Shown here piece by piece: positions 34,244 through 44,756 of a DNA stretch of 64,000 nt (positions within the stretch are counted from its first letter, which is position 1; the number at the start of each line of letters is the position of its first letter). The stretch is from assembly GCA_009761415.1 (NCBI GenBank), contig QUOL01000002.1:2542001-2606000 (forward strand), given 5' to 3'. Source of the DNA: Sarcomyxa edulis (taxonomy: Eukaryota; Basidiomycota; Agaricomycetes; Agaricales; Mycenaceae). Made by a program: the position numbers and the translations under genes. The notes beneath the pieces are model-generated. The model ran no database searches and was not told the origin of the DNA. It was given only the letters and a program-made list of their open reading frames with translations.

Positions 34244-35896
34244 TTACAATTGCAACTCATGGAACAAATCCAAAGGTGTGGGGGGAAGACCTTCCATGGC
34301 GTTGTAATATGTAGGTGTAAATGGATGCTCGGCTCCGGACTCACGCTCGGTGATCACTGAGATATTCAAACCGTCTTCTCGCAAGGCTCGGAGATCTGGA
34401 TATATATCGTCTTCACCGCTAGTTGTATCCCAGCGCCTGATAAAGACCTGTGCGAGTTGTGCAATTCCTGGAGGAGCCGACTGTCTTCTCGAATGAATAA
34501 AGTCGAGTAACACTCTGTTCGATAAGCCTCGGTGATTAAGCAGTTGTAGACATCGAAGGTTGGGGAGAAGGGATGTGGACGAGGCGTTTGTGGTTGGAAT
34601 GAGTTGTTCGAGTAGTGGCTCTCGTGGGCCGCGGTTCTGAGCATCCCAGCCCACAGAACCTAGTTCGAGGGTGGTCAATTCTGGCATGAGCGAGAAGCAG
34701 TCCTCGAGATAGTGCGATGTGTCAATGTAAGGAACGCAGAAGCTCTTCAGACCGCACGATGACCTGGCGATCAGGGCCGACAATGCAGGATAGAGTCTAT
34801 GATCGCTGGGAAATTCATCCCAGGACGATGGTATCGCAACGCGGAGTTCTTGAAGTCGGGGCACAGTGAGGGTTCGCAGTAAAGCCTGAATCTTGGTCGC
34901 CTCAGCTTTGATGGAGAGAGTGCGGAGATGTGGGAGGGTGATAGGGTGATCGAGTTCAGTGAAAGGCTCAAAGGATTGTGGCGAGAGGAAAGCGTCCTGT
35001 AGATTCCCACATTGCTTAAGCACGTCCAAGATTTCTATGAGAGTGTAGTCGCATTCCAGACGTATTTCAAGCAATTGGCTTAGCGGGAGAAAACGAGTGC
35101 TATCCAAATTCATGTTTCCGGCCAGATTCAGTCGGCGGATGCAGGGCATCTGCTTCCAGAAGACACTGGGACCAGATGGGACGCTCGTGCTATCGCCCAA
35201 GCGCACGATAATCTCTTTTAAATTAGGTAGTTTCAGCGATTCTATACGCGTCAGGAAATTGGCGGGGACTGTCAGTTCGAGGCTTCGGATCCGGTGCATG
35301 TAAGGAGCCACCAAGTCGGCTATGGAGGGAAATACATCCTCATGCGGGTCGCCGATGTATAAAGAGATTGACAATGGACATGTTCCGGACCTCGCGAGCC
35401 AGCCTTGAGCCTGCTGTAGAAAGAGAGGTATTGTTGGATTGGGGTCCAAACCTCTCCGAGGAATGGAGATATGCAAAGACGACCATAGTTCCGGAGTGGA
35501 TAAGACGATATTTCTCCACTTGGAGCATATTTGTGTTAGGACGAGAGGTGCGTCCCAAGCCGCCAGGACACATCTTCTTCCCGTAGGCAAGCATCGAACA
35601 AACAGCTCTTGCAACAGCTCGGGAGGGCTACGTTTTATGGGCGATAAAAGCGCTTTATGGGACTCCACGAACTCTCTGAGCTGGGCTCGTTGAGACTCTA
35701 AGCCCTCAACGATGGCGCGCATCCGCCTAATCTCGGCGTCGAGGCGCTCAAGCTTAGCTTTGGGTTCCGGAAGATACGCTCTGATCCCTTGGAGTTCCAC
35801 GGGAGAGGGGGCTCGATTTGTGTGGAGGAGATGGGCATATGGAGAATCGGTGTCATCGATAGACCACACGTCAGAGGTCGCACTGGATGCATCCAT
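34244..35896 (-). CDS. F-box protein, tandem copy 2
   Basis: Paralogue of the previous gene, about 550 aa from the ATG at 35896 (MDASSATSDVWSIDDTDSPY). Same layout: coiled coil (KLERLDAEIRRMRAIVEGLESQRAQL), F-box (IKRSPPELLQELFVRCLP ... ICSKWRNIVLSTPELWSSL), then leucine-rich repeats (LPHLRTLSIKAEATK, VPRLQELRVAI, MPELTTLELGS, LLPNLRCLQLLNH). The C-terminus is longer and different (YYNAMEGLPPTPLDLFHELQL). The N-terminal half is nearly identical to copy 1, while the repeat region has diverged more. That is what changing target specificity in an expanding F-box family would look like (inference). The frame remains open upstream to 36103, but the duplicated flank argues for the internal start. 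Confidence 0.88.
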   Translation of the reverse strand: MDASSATSDVWSIDDTDSPYAHLLHTNRAPSPVELQGIRAYLPEPKAKLERLDAEIRRMRAIVEGLESQRAQLREFVESHKALLSPIKRSPPELLQELFVRCLPTGRRCVLAAWDAPLVLTQICSKWRNIVLSTPELWSSLHISIPRRGLDPNPTIPLFLQQAQGWLARSGTCPLSISLYIGDPHEDVFPSIADLVAPYMHRIRSLELTVPANFLTRIESLKLPNLKEIIVRLGDSTSVPSGPSVFWKQMPCIRRLNLAGNMNLDSTRFLPLSQLLEIRLECDYTLIEILDVLKQCGNLQDAFLSPQSFEPFTELDHPITLPHLRTLSIKAEATKIQALLRTLTVPRLQELRVAIPSSWDEFPSDHRLYPALSALIARSSCGLKSFCVPYIDTSHYLEDCFSLMPELTTLELGSVGWDAQNRGPREPLLEQLIPTTNASSTSLLPNLRCLQLLNHRGLSNRVLLDFIHSRRQSAPPGIAQLAQVFIRRWDTTSGEDDIYPDLRALREDGLNISVITERESGAEHPFTPTYYNAMEGLPPTPLDLFHELQL

Positions 35897-36103
35897 GGTA
35901 GAATTTAGTAGGCCAGACAAGGATATCCCGATCCACGACTGGTCGAGCGAAGTGTCTCGTGTAAGGAGACTAGTCAGACGTGTACCTATGAAGTGAGTTA
36001 AACGACGTGAGTGGGATGCTCTAGAGTAGTTAGCGCGCCAGTGTACTCGCTGCGTTCCAATAATCTGAGAGATCCTCAGCCAGAGGATTATCTGGTCGTT
36101 CAA
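35897..36103. repeat. Upstream flank of F-box copy 2, duplicate of 33728-33956
   Basis: Second copy of the duplicated promoter flank, about 22 bp shorter owing to small deletions near the start codon and around 35990. Confidence 0.85.
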
Positions 36104-36544
36104 AGAGAGTGTTCAGCAGAGTTGATGATACAAAACTATGAGGTCTTACCCTCTTTTCGATACACGAGGTTGTGCTGGTCAAGAGGAGGCGCCGGCCATC
36201 GTCGACTTGGCGGACATCGGGCCTACCGTGATTTCTTCTTTCAGTGGCTCTCGCATGTTGCAACGATAGATATACGATTCTTGCGATTCATTCTACAGCT
36301 TGAACTGCCCTGATACAATGCAGATAGCTACATATAAGATCGCATGTAGGATCAGAGATAACGAAGTACGAGACGAAATAGGCGAAATGGCTTACCAATG
36401 CACTAGAATGTTCTCTCGACTTCAAGAAACGAAATATTGGCTCAAATTTATACAGTGCACTAAAGCTGTAGAACCCCTTCAGATCTTCATCACTCTACTA
36501 TCTACTAACGACCACGAAACTACTACCCCAAATCATTCTTATAC
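36104..36544. other. Divergent intergenic region, F-box copy 2 / STI1
   Basis: Should contain the STI1 promoter; Hsp90 co-chaperone genes usually carry heat-shock elements. A loose GAA/TTC pattern (GTTCTCTCGACTTCAAGAAACGAAATATT) around 36409-36437 would fit such an element but is not decisive. Confidence 0.4.
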
Positions 36545-38854
36545 ATGGCTGACGTGCGTATATCGTCAAAACTACAATCTCGAAATAATGTCCAACTCGC
36601 AATGGTTTTCTGTAGGCAAACACACTAAAAGATCTAGGCAATAAAGCATTCGCTGCTAAAGACTACGACAAGGCTATCGAGATCTTCTCTCAGGCTATCG
36701 CACTCGATCCCAAGAATCACGTCTTGTACTCGAATCGAAGCGCGGCGGAAGCTGGAAAGAGAAATTGGGATCAGGCGTTGAAAGATGCTGAATCGGTGTG
36801 TTCAAGTTGTTTTCTGATTCATCTGGATAGGATGGGTTATTTATCGCATCTGTGTCTCTGTCTGTGTGTTTTCTTGCTGGATAGTGTATCGAAGTGAATC
36901 CATCATGGGCGAAGGGGTATGCGCGGAAAGGAGCTGCTTTGCACGGTGCCCGGAGGTACGACGACGCGATTGCTGCGTACGAGGAGGGGTTGAAGGTGGA
37001 AGATAGCCCTGCGCTGAAGAAGGGTTTGAAGGAGGTTCAGGATGCTAAAGGTTCGTCCATGACTCGGCTTGCATTTTTCGATTTCGTCCCTGTGATCATC
37101 CTGCTCATATCCTCTATTTTTTTCTGAATGTTGATTAGCCTCCGAGAGGTCTTCTTCATCTGGTCTCGGAAACATGTTCGCAGACCCGAATCTATTGGCT
37201 AAATTGGCCGCGAACCCAAAGACTGCGAAACATCTCGCCGATCCTAATTTCGTTGCGAAGATTAAAGCTCTGCAAAACACCGTTGGAACGCCTGAAGGGT
37301 AAGTTTCCCTTCCCCCTTGGATAATATCCCGTATATCAGACCGAGAAAACTAATTTTAAACCGTCCGAAAAGTATCCTGGAAGACCCAAGGATGATCGAC
37401 GTCCTCGGTGTCGCTATGGGTATCGACATGCAAGGATTCGCAGGACCACCACCCGCAGGAGCCACAGATATCCCATCATCCTCGCCTTCCTCATCCGCAC
37501 CACCACCCCCACGTCCGTCCTCGTCTTCATCTGCACCTCCTCCATCAAAACCTGCACAGGAGGACGTCGAGATGGAAGAGCCGGAAGAAGACGATGAAGA
37601 GGCCAAAGCGAAGAAAGAGGCGGAGGCTGCGAAGAAGACGGGTAGTGAGGCGTATAAGAAGAGGGAGTTTGATGCGGCTGCTGCTTCGTTCCAGAAGGCT
37701 TGGGACCTGTGGCCAAAAGATATAACATTTTTGACTAACTTGGGAGGTATGTCTTTTCTAGTGGATTTCTACTGAATTTCTTTAGTAACGAAGGATACTC
37801 ACGTCATGTCGATTTGATTGTTAGCTGTATACTTCGAGCAAGGCGATTACGACAAGGCTATTGAGACTTGTGAAACTGCTGTGGAGGAAGGTCGTTCGGT
37901 ACGTCTTTCTTCAATTCTTAAACTTTCTATATTCTGATACACCCGCATTATTCATCCAGTTACGAGCAGACTACAAACTAGTCGCCAAAGCCCTCGGCCG
38001 TATCGGCTCAGCCTACCAAAAGAAAAACGACCTAGCCAACGCCGTCAAATACTTCCAAAAGTCTTTAACAGAGCACCGAACCCCCGACATCCTCAACAAA
38101 CTACGGGAAGTCGAGCGTTCCAAGGCTGAGGCGGACCGTCTTGCGTATATCGACCCGGCAAAGAGCGAGGCTGCGAGGGAGGAGGGGAATGCACAGTTCA
38201 AGGCGGGAGATTTCGCGGCTGCTGTGAAGACTTATACGGAGAGTATCAAGAGAGATCCGAAGGACGCGAGGGGGTACAATAACCGGGCGGCAGCGTATAT
38301 GAAGTTGGTGGCGTTCCCTGAGGCGTTGAAGGATGCTAATGAGGCCATCAAGACGGATCCCAAGTTTGGTGAGTTGCCTTTTTTGTTGGCTGGTGGTGGA
38401 TTTGGTTCTGACGTTTCTTTGTGTTACAGTCAAGGCGTACATCCGGAAAGCGCATATCTTGTTCGCTATGCGAGACTACATGCAGGCTATCGAAGCTGTC
38501 CAAGAAGCTGCGGAACATGATGTGGAGAGGAAACATTCGAGTGAGATTCAGCAGATGGAGAACAAGTGCCAGCAGGCTCTCTGGAGTCAACGAGAGGGTG
38601 AATCGCAGGAGGAGACTTTGGAGAGAGCCATGCGTGATCCCGAGGTTGCGGTAAGAGATGAAACCTTTTCTTTTGTGTGTCCGTTGTAATTGATCTTGGG
38701 GTTTTTGCAGGGCATCATGAATGATCCTATCATGCAGCAGATCCTCCAGCAAGCACAGGGGAACCCCCAGGCTCTACAAGACCATATGAAGAACCCGATC
38801 GTGAAGCAGAAGATCCAGAAATTGATCAATGCTGGTGTCATCCGAACGAGATGA
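36545..38854 (+). CDS. STI1: Hsp90/Hsp70-organising co-chaperone Sti1
   Basis: Cytosolic TPR co-chaperone bridging Hsp70 and Hsp90. The first exon is only three codons (MAD, 36545-36553), followed by an intron and ANTLKDLGNKAFAAKDYDKAIEIFSQAI (TPR1). SRNSAAE-type and ESCIEVNPSWAKGYARKGAAL complete TPR1. DP1 holds LLAKLAANPKTAKHLADPNFVAKI and DPRMIDVLGVAMG. A Pro/Ser linker (SSPSSSAPPPPRPSSSSSAPPP) and an acidic stretch precede TPR2A (GSEAYKKREFDAAAASFQKAW ... LGAVYFEQGDYDKAIETCE) and TPR2B (AREEGNAQFKAGDFAAAVKTYTESIKRDPKDARGYNNRAAAYMKL). DP2 at the end reads [34 protein letters not shown]. Stop at 38854. All five domains are present; about 580 aa, eight to nine exons. Confidence 0.97.
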
Positions 38855-39131
38855 GCGGTGAGCGGGTGGCTTTGAGCTCGTCGTGATGTATGTTTCTTCT
38901 GCTACGAAATCTTTCAACGATGTCGACTTCAATGTTGTAAAATTATCAAAGAATTCATATATGATATTTCAGAATATACATGCCTGCATGACATCACGAG
39001 AGATATAATTTTGTTCGCGGTTTTTGAAATAGAAATTCACAACTTGCTCGTCGTGCTCGTGCTCGATCTAGCCGAGGCTTGCTTCGACACTTGAGCTCAT
39101 CACCGTAACGCGCTCATCCCCGCCTACCGGG

Positions 39132-42100
39132 ATGGCGAAACCAACTCTCCTGCAGAGTCTCCTGGGCCGTCCATCGCAATCATACTCATTTCCAGAAGAA
39201 AAACAATATTTCTCGAACAAGCGAGCCATGTTCCGGATTGCCAATGCTTCCATGAGGGAACAGAAGATGAAGGAGAAACTTGAAGCCTCGGTCGCCGTCA
39301 CTAGTACTTCGCATAATATTATACCACTCCTACAGGACAAACCATCCTTGAATCTGACGTTTGAGCAGGGCGCCATACACCAGGCACGTCGTCATTATTT
39401 CCATATCTTGTTGGCTTAAACTTGCATCAGATTTCTCACCCAGGGTGTATCCAGGTTCGAATTCTCGACGTTTGCCAGGATGCAACACCCTGCAATCAAG
39501 AACGAGAAGCTAACTTAGATAGCGGAAAGGAAGAACAGCACGACGACGAGCGCAAGCACGAGCACGAGCACGAGCACGATAGCGACGAGGAAGACGACGA
39601 GGACGACGTCTTTTATACACCTAATACTTCTCCACGTACTTCCATGTTGTCGACTGCCCCCCTCACGCCCGTAAACGACTCACCCATCGCATCCACGACA
39701 TCCCTTTCATCTACTGAACACTCCATCTTCTCTACATCCACAACATCCGTGTCATTATCTGATTCAACCCGAATCACAACCCCCCTCAACTCTGATGTAG
39801 GCCATACATCAACCCTCTCTGACTCTAGCCATACCCATATCCGACGCAACAAACCCCGTCAACCAAGGCCTTCATCCACATACACAGACGAGGACTGGGC
39901 AAAGGACGTTCGATGGCTCGTTACACCACCGATTGTCTCGCACACTGCATCTACTAAATCTACTCCAACCCCACCTCCACACAGACGCACGAAGTCCGAG
40001 TCGCGTCACTCCCATCCCCCAACCAATGTACCACCGCCTCGTCTCGGTCACAAACCTAAAGGGAAAGGAAAGATCACGTCAAGCATCATGATGAACATGA
40101 CAGCCCTTCTCGAAGAAGACGAGGACCATGATCCGTCACATATCAGTTTGAACGGTGGAGACGTTTTCCAGAAGCATAGAATTTTGAACAGGACGTACTC
40201 GAATGATCGTCCACCTCGGAGCAGTGTACTCATAACCGCTCCTTCACATCTGAGACAACGTGTATCATCTTCTCCTCAGGACTTGTCACATTATCCTCAC
40301 TCACCGCTCGGCCCAGGCCCACGTCCTCGATCTCCCTCTCCCTCCCTCCACGCCCCGAAACACTCACACTCACACCCGCATTCACTACATCTAACGCGCC
40401 GCCGCTCACGTTCCCTCGGACCCTCTCCCAGTACCAGTTCCAACAACTCCAACTCACCTCACCAGACATCTACCTCGACCTCCGCTTCTGCCACCTCCCT
40501 CTCTCCCTCGAACTATCACTCCTTCCTATCCGGGTCCACGCAAGTTTCTCCACCCTCAAGATCATACACCCCCGATCTCCCATCGCAAGGAACCGCAGGA
40601 TTCACGTCCCTAACGCTCCCTAGAGCCCCACCACCGCCTTCGTTGACATTATTGGGGAACGTCGTCCCTCTTCCTGCGTCTACAGTCAACAGACGTACAT
40701 CGGTGTTGGGGTTATTCGGGGGTGGAGCTGATGGGAATGTGGATCTGACGAGGAGTGGGGTTGCACAGACAACGATGGCGAGTGTGGAGGTTGTGAGAGG
40801 GTTGGGGAGAAGTACTTCTGGCAAGGGGTGGGGGAAGTTAAAGGAGTTGTTTGGTGGTATTGGTGGTGGGGAGAGAGGAAGGAAAGAGTGGGAGGATGGG
40901 GATGGTGGGCCGTTGGGGTTCACGAGTCATAGGAAACCGCCAGAGTATGTGAGTAGTGGGAGTGTGTTGGTGCAGGTATGGGCTGTGGGGGTTGACGGGA
41001 TTGATGGGAAGTTGATTGGGGGGAAGGCTGCTGGTGTGTCTTCCTCGTCATCGAGAAGCGGAACCTTGGTGGGACGGAGTAGGAGTATGAGTTTGACGGT
41101 GAGGGGCCGGGAGAAGGAGAGGGATAAGGATAAGGATAAGAGCCATTTGAAAGAAGGGAGCTTCGACGGAGGAAGCATACAATCCCAGAAAGGGATCTCT
41201 GGTGGTGGTGGCGGGAAGATGGCGGAGGTGGGGTATATTCCCGGGAGAAGTTTTGTTGGGAGGGTATTGGAGTCTGGCTGGGAGGTGAAAGATTTCAAGA
41301 AGGGGGAATGGGTCGTTGGGTTGTTGGATCCCAGGAAGGTGAGCTGACATCCCGTAAATGGAGTGAATTTATTGCAACGCTGACGATTCTTTTACTACAG
41401 TGTGGCGCCCTCGCACAGTTCATTGTAGTAGATCGACATAGAGTTTACAGGGTACCTCATCCGCAAATGAAGACTACTGAGCCCGACATCGACTCAAGTC
41501 CATATCCTTATTCTCATATACCCCACCCGTTATCTTCACCCACTGGATCACTCTCCCGATCATCAACATCCGCTTCATCATATTCACAACACACCTCGAC
41601 GCGTCCACCCTCTCGATCCAATTCTATACGTACTCACACCCCAACGCCACCTCCAACAACGCGCTCACCGTCTCGATCATCGATCACTACAAGTATTGGT
41701 AGCATTGCATCATTATTTCAACCGCAATTACACCCACCACCAAAACCACAACACGCTCCGTTGACATTGGAAGAACTCGCCCTCCTACCCCTCTGTGGCG
41801 TCCCCGCATACCGTGCCGTCCGTACCTTCGTTTCTGCATTCTCATCATACCGCGAAGATAAGGTGGAAGGTGTGAGTCTGAACGGGGAAGAGAGGAGGTT
41901 GATGGGGACTGACCATGAGCCGGGTCGGAGGAGACGTGTTCTGGTGTTGAGGGGACATGATGGAATTGGGGCGATGGCTGTGCAGATGTTGGTTAGGCGG
42001 GGGTGGAGGGTTTCGGTGCATGCGCCTTTGCCTTTACCAGAGTCGGATGGTGGGGTGGAGAAGCAGGCGGAGGAGATGGAGACTGTTGAGGAGAGGGTTA

Positions 42101-42753
42101 GGATGTGGGGTGGGGAGGAGGTGGTCTTTGATGATGGACTGGGTGGAGATCAAGATGGGGGTGTACGAGCTACAGTGAGGGTCATTGAGAGGCTTATGGG
42201 AGATGGCGACGCGTTCGATGCGGTGCTTGATACGGTCGGTGGGAAGGAGGTTTGGGAGGCTGGAGAGAGGCTTTTGAGGAGTGGGGGCCTTGTCCTCGGT
42301 AGTGGAGGCACGTCGAAAGAAAGGCCACGGGGCCAGTTTACGACTGTCATCGGGGATTATCCGGAGAGGCCTATTCCCACCGCTGGGGATCATTTCAAGG
42401 CGGGGTTGAGGTCATTGCGACTTGGTACTGGGAAGAATGCGGGTACGAGCATTGGTGTCGATGAACGGTCTTCTGGTGGGGATGTCAGTGTCAGTGGAAA
42501 AGTGGGGTATGCGTTCATGAGTATAGCGCAGGACGTTGACTGGGAAGGGGCGGGTATCAGGGAGTCTATCGAGGCTGTTTTGAGGATAGCCATGAGCGAT
42601 GGGGTGAGGCCTTGGACCAGGAAGATGATTGCTACGGATGAAGATACGGAGAAGAGGGTCATGCCATTCGAGAGAACACCCGAATTATTTGTCGATGGCA
42701 CGAAGGGACCTCTCGCTCATGGTGGTACTGCTGTCGTCAAGATCGTTGGATGA
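39132..42753 (+). CDS. Large disordered protein with MDR (zinc-independent dehydrogenase-like) domain
   Basis: Medium-chain dehydrogenase/reductase-like protein of about 1,150 aa; substrate unknown. Exon 1 (MAKPTLLQSLLGRPSQSYSF ... FEQGAIHQ, to 39383) joins exon 2 (ISHPGCIQVRILDV) only if the intron 39384-39430 uses a GC donor (CAG/gcacgt...cag). A vast low-complexity part follows: acidic-His tract EHEHEHEHDSDEEDDEDD, then Ser/Thr/Pro-rich. GroES-like pieces are scattered behind it: GSVLVQVWAVGVDGIDGKLIG, GYIPGRSFVGRVLESGWEVKDFKKGEWVVGLLDPRK/CGALAQFIVVDRHRVYRVP. A second Ser/Pro insert precedes LTLEELALLPLCGVPAYRAVRTF. The nucleotide-binding turn is VLVLRGHDGIGAMAVQMLVRRGW, a weakened GxGxxG. 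FDAVLDTVGGKEVWEAGERLLRSGGLVLGSG closes the Rossmann half. No catalytic zinc ligands are seen. It is possibly a scaffold rather than an enzyme. Confidence 0.78.
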
Positions 42754-43225
42754 GTATGCACCTGGGGATATAGGTTTTTGTGTTTCTTTTTTTTCTTTTT
42801 TATCTTGTCCACGCGTCTCACGACCACATATACACGACCAACCACCGACCATTTGACTCATCTTGTTTTCGTTTGGAACAGACATTGCTTGCAAATATTT
42901 GCATATAGAGGATCATTGACGATTAGCTTTCTTTCATTTTTGATATACATTGTACCAAGGCCGACTAATTTAACATCTGTAACAGCTAAGTACATACTCA
43001 ATAGATGTATATATACCTACTATATAGCCGATAGATAATACCACCTAGAAGTTTTTCCGCTCCGAGACCCAAGGCTAGGAGCAGAGATATTGATAAGGAT
43101 CTCTGCGGACTCTCTAAAGTGCGGGTCATGGAGTTGCGTGGGTAGATGACGCTCGTTTTCTATCCAGGGTCGTTTCTCTCGCCACACAAGCATGGAGAAA
43201 AGCTGGCTAGGTTGCAAGTCTAAAA
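42754..43225. other. Convergent intergenic region
   Basis: 3' flanks of the MDR gene and CTU1. T-rich tract at 42786-42801 right after the MDR stop. The ORFs here are compositional. Nothing else is seen. Confidence 0.5.
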
Positions 43226-44631
43226 TCACGGTTCCACGCGCACGTCGACCAATGGATTCGGGGATGCTTGCGGACCTTTGTAGAAAGGTATAGTGCGGAG
43301 ATTATCTGGTGTAGGACCTTGTGCATCCATTTGCTTCCGTGCGCGGTCCGTCTGTTGGGTGGCAGAAAATTGGTCAGAATACGCAGAGAAATAGAAGAGA
43401 TAGCTTGCTTACCAGTCCGGAACCTGCCATTCCGCGCTCGAGACCTTCTAATAGTGTACACGCTTTGCATAGAGCGTTGCTGGACATGTATCCGCATCTC
43501 TGACATGTCTCTACGAAGAGAATATATAACGGTGATCAAATATGACGATTTCGAAGAGAAGAATAGAGCTTACGTTGGACCTTCTGTCCTCTTTTGACCT
43601 CCTCCTTGATCTCAAAAGCTTCCCCAGAGTGGATGATGTCGATGATAGCACTAGGTCTCGCGGCTTCCAGGTCCTTGAGAAAGACACGCGCGTGTCCGCG
43701 GTATGCGTCCGGAGAATAGATGCATTCTGTAGAGAAATAGTCAAGCTTCTTGAAGTAGGCGTACCTGAGAAGAAGGTTTGTAAGTGGTGAATATGTATGG
43801 ATATGGCTAGGTGCGTACATGACAATCTCTTTCTCGTATGCATATTTGAAAGGCTTAGATCGTCGTATGGTATCTTCTCCTTGCGTACAAATCAATGTAC
43901 AACGTCCCAAGCGGGCAATATCGCCACGCATGACTGTACGGACAGTCAATTTTGGCCCACCGATAGGGATGCGGAACTACGCACTATTCATAAGCACGGT
44001 CTCCGCAATATCATCGGCATTATGTCCTGTGACAATGTGGTCTACATTCAGCATCGCAGCACCGCGATCGAGGGCTTGTCGTCGGAACACTCCGCAGAAT
44101 GTGCAGTTGTTCTTTTTGCCCACTTGGGACACTATGGCGTCCATGGTCCAGCCGTATAATTCATCGTAGGATAGGATCTTAAGGGGCATGTCATATTGTT
44201 GCTGGTTTCGTTTAACGGTCTATGATTTCGAGTGTGTTAGCAACTGATCATGGGAGACTTCTTATAGTATCGCACCTCTAGAGAGTCATCTCGATAGCCA
44301 GTGATCCCCTCATCTATAGAGAGCAAGAATAGATCTAATCCATATTCATAACGTTCGTTCAGAGTCTTCATGACATGTGCGAGCACGGTCGAATCTAGAG
44401 TCGAGTAAGTATACGAAGGCCTGCTTTAAGAGATGGTATCGCACCCTTTCCACCAGATGCACCGATGGCTACTCGATCGCCTGGTTTAAAAAGACTTGAC
44501 TGTATGATGGTATTGTGGACTTCTGTCTCAAATACATAGAAGAAACAGTCTTTGCAGATCTGTTGGCCAGTCTTTGGGCGCTTGAGAATAGCCCGAGATT
44601 TGTTGCAAAGAGAACATGTCCGGGGTGCCAT
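43226..44631 (-). CDS. NCS6: Cytoplasmic tRNA 2-thiolation protein 1 (Ncs6/Ctu1)
   Basis: ATP-dependent tRNA thiolase that makes 2-thiouridine at wobble U34 of tRNA-Lys, -Glu and -Gln with its partner Ncs2. The start at 44631 gives the N-terminal zinc site [19 protein letters not shown] ... ICKDCFF. The PP-loop [14 protein letters not shown] is split by an intron inside the Asp codon. Next come [38 protein letters not shown], the catalytic [18 protein letters not shown], and [71 protein letters not shown] follow. The second zinc site reads [26 protein letters not shown], and the protein ends VDVRVEP at 43226. All catalytic and zinc cysteines are present. About 345 aa, seven exons. Confidence 0.96.
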
Positions 44632-44756
44632 GGACGATGAGGAGAAAGAGTCGATTGCTGCACGTCCAAATTTAGACCGATCACTTGTCGGAAAAAAAGT
44701 AAATTCCAAGTTCTTGATCGGTACATCACCTCCTCCTACTTCAAAGTTCGCGTAAA
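44632..44756. promoter_or_regulatory. Bidirectional promoter region of NCS6 and NOP9
   Basis: Just 125 bp lie between the two divergent start codons, the shortest such spacer in the window. Both genes serve translation (tRNA thiolation, 18S rRNA maturation), so shared regulation would make sense; that link is inference. Confidence 0.65.

Noticed and set aside
41308..42753. Separate dehydrogenase gene starting at 41308
   Set aside because: The GroES-like half lies in the preceding exon, and the CCCAGGAAG/gtgagc...ctacag joint is in frame, so both belong to one protein.
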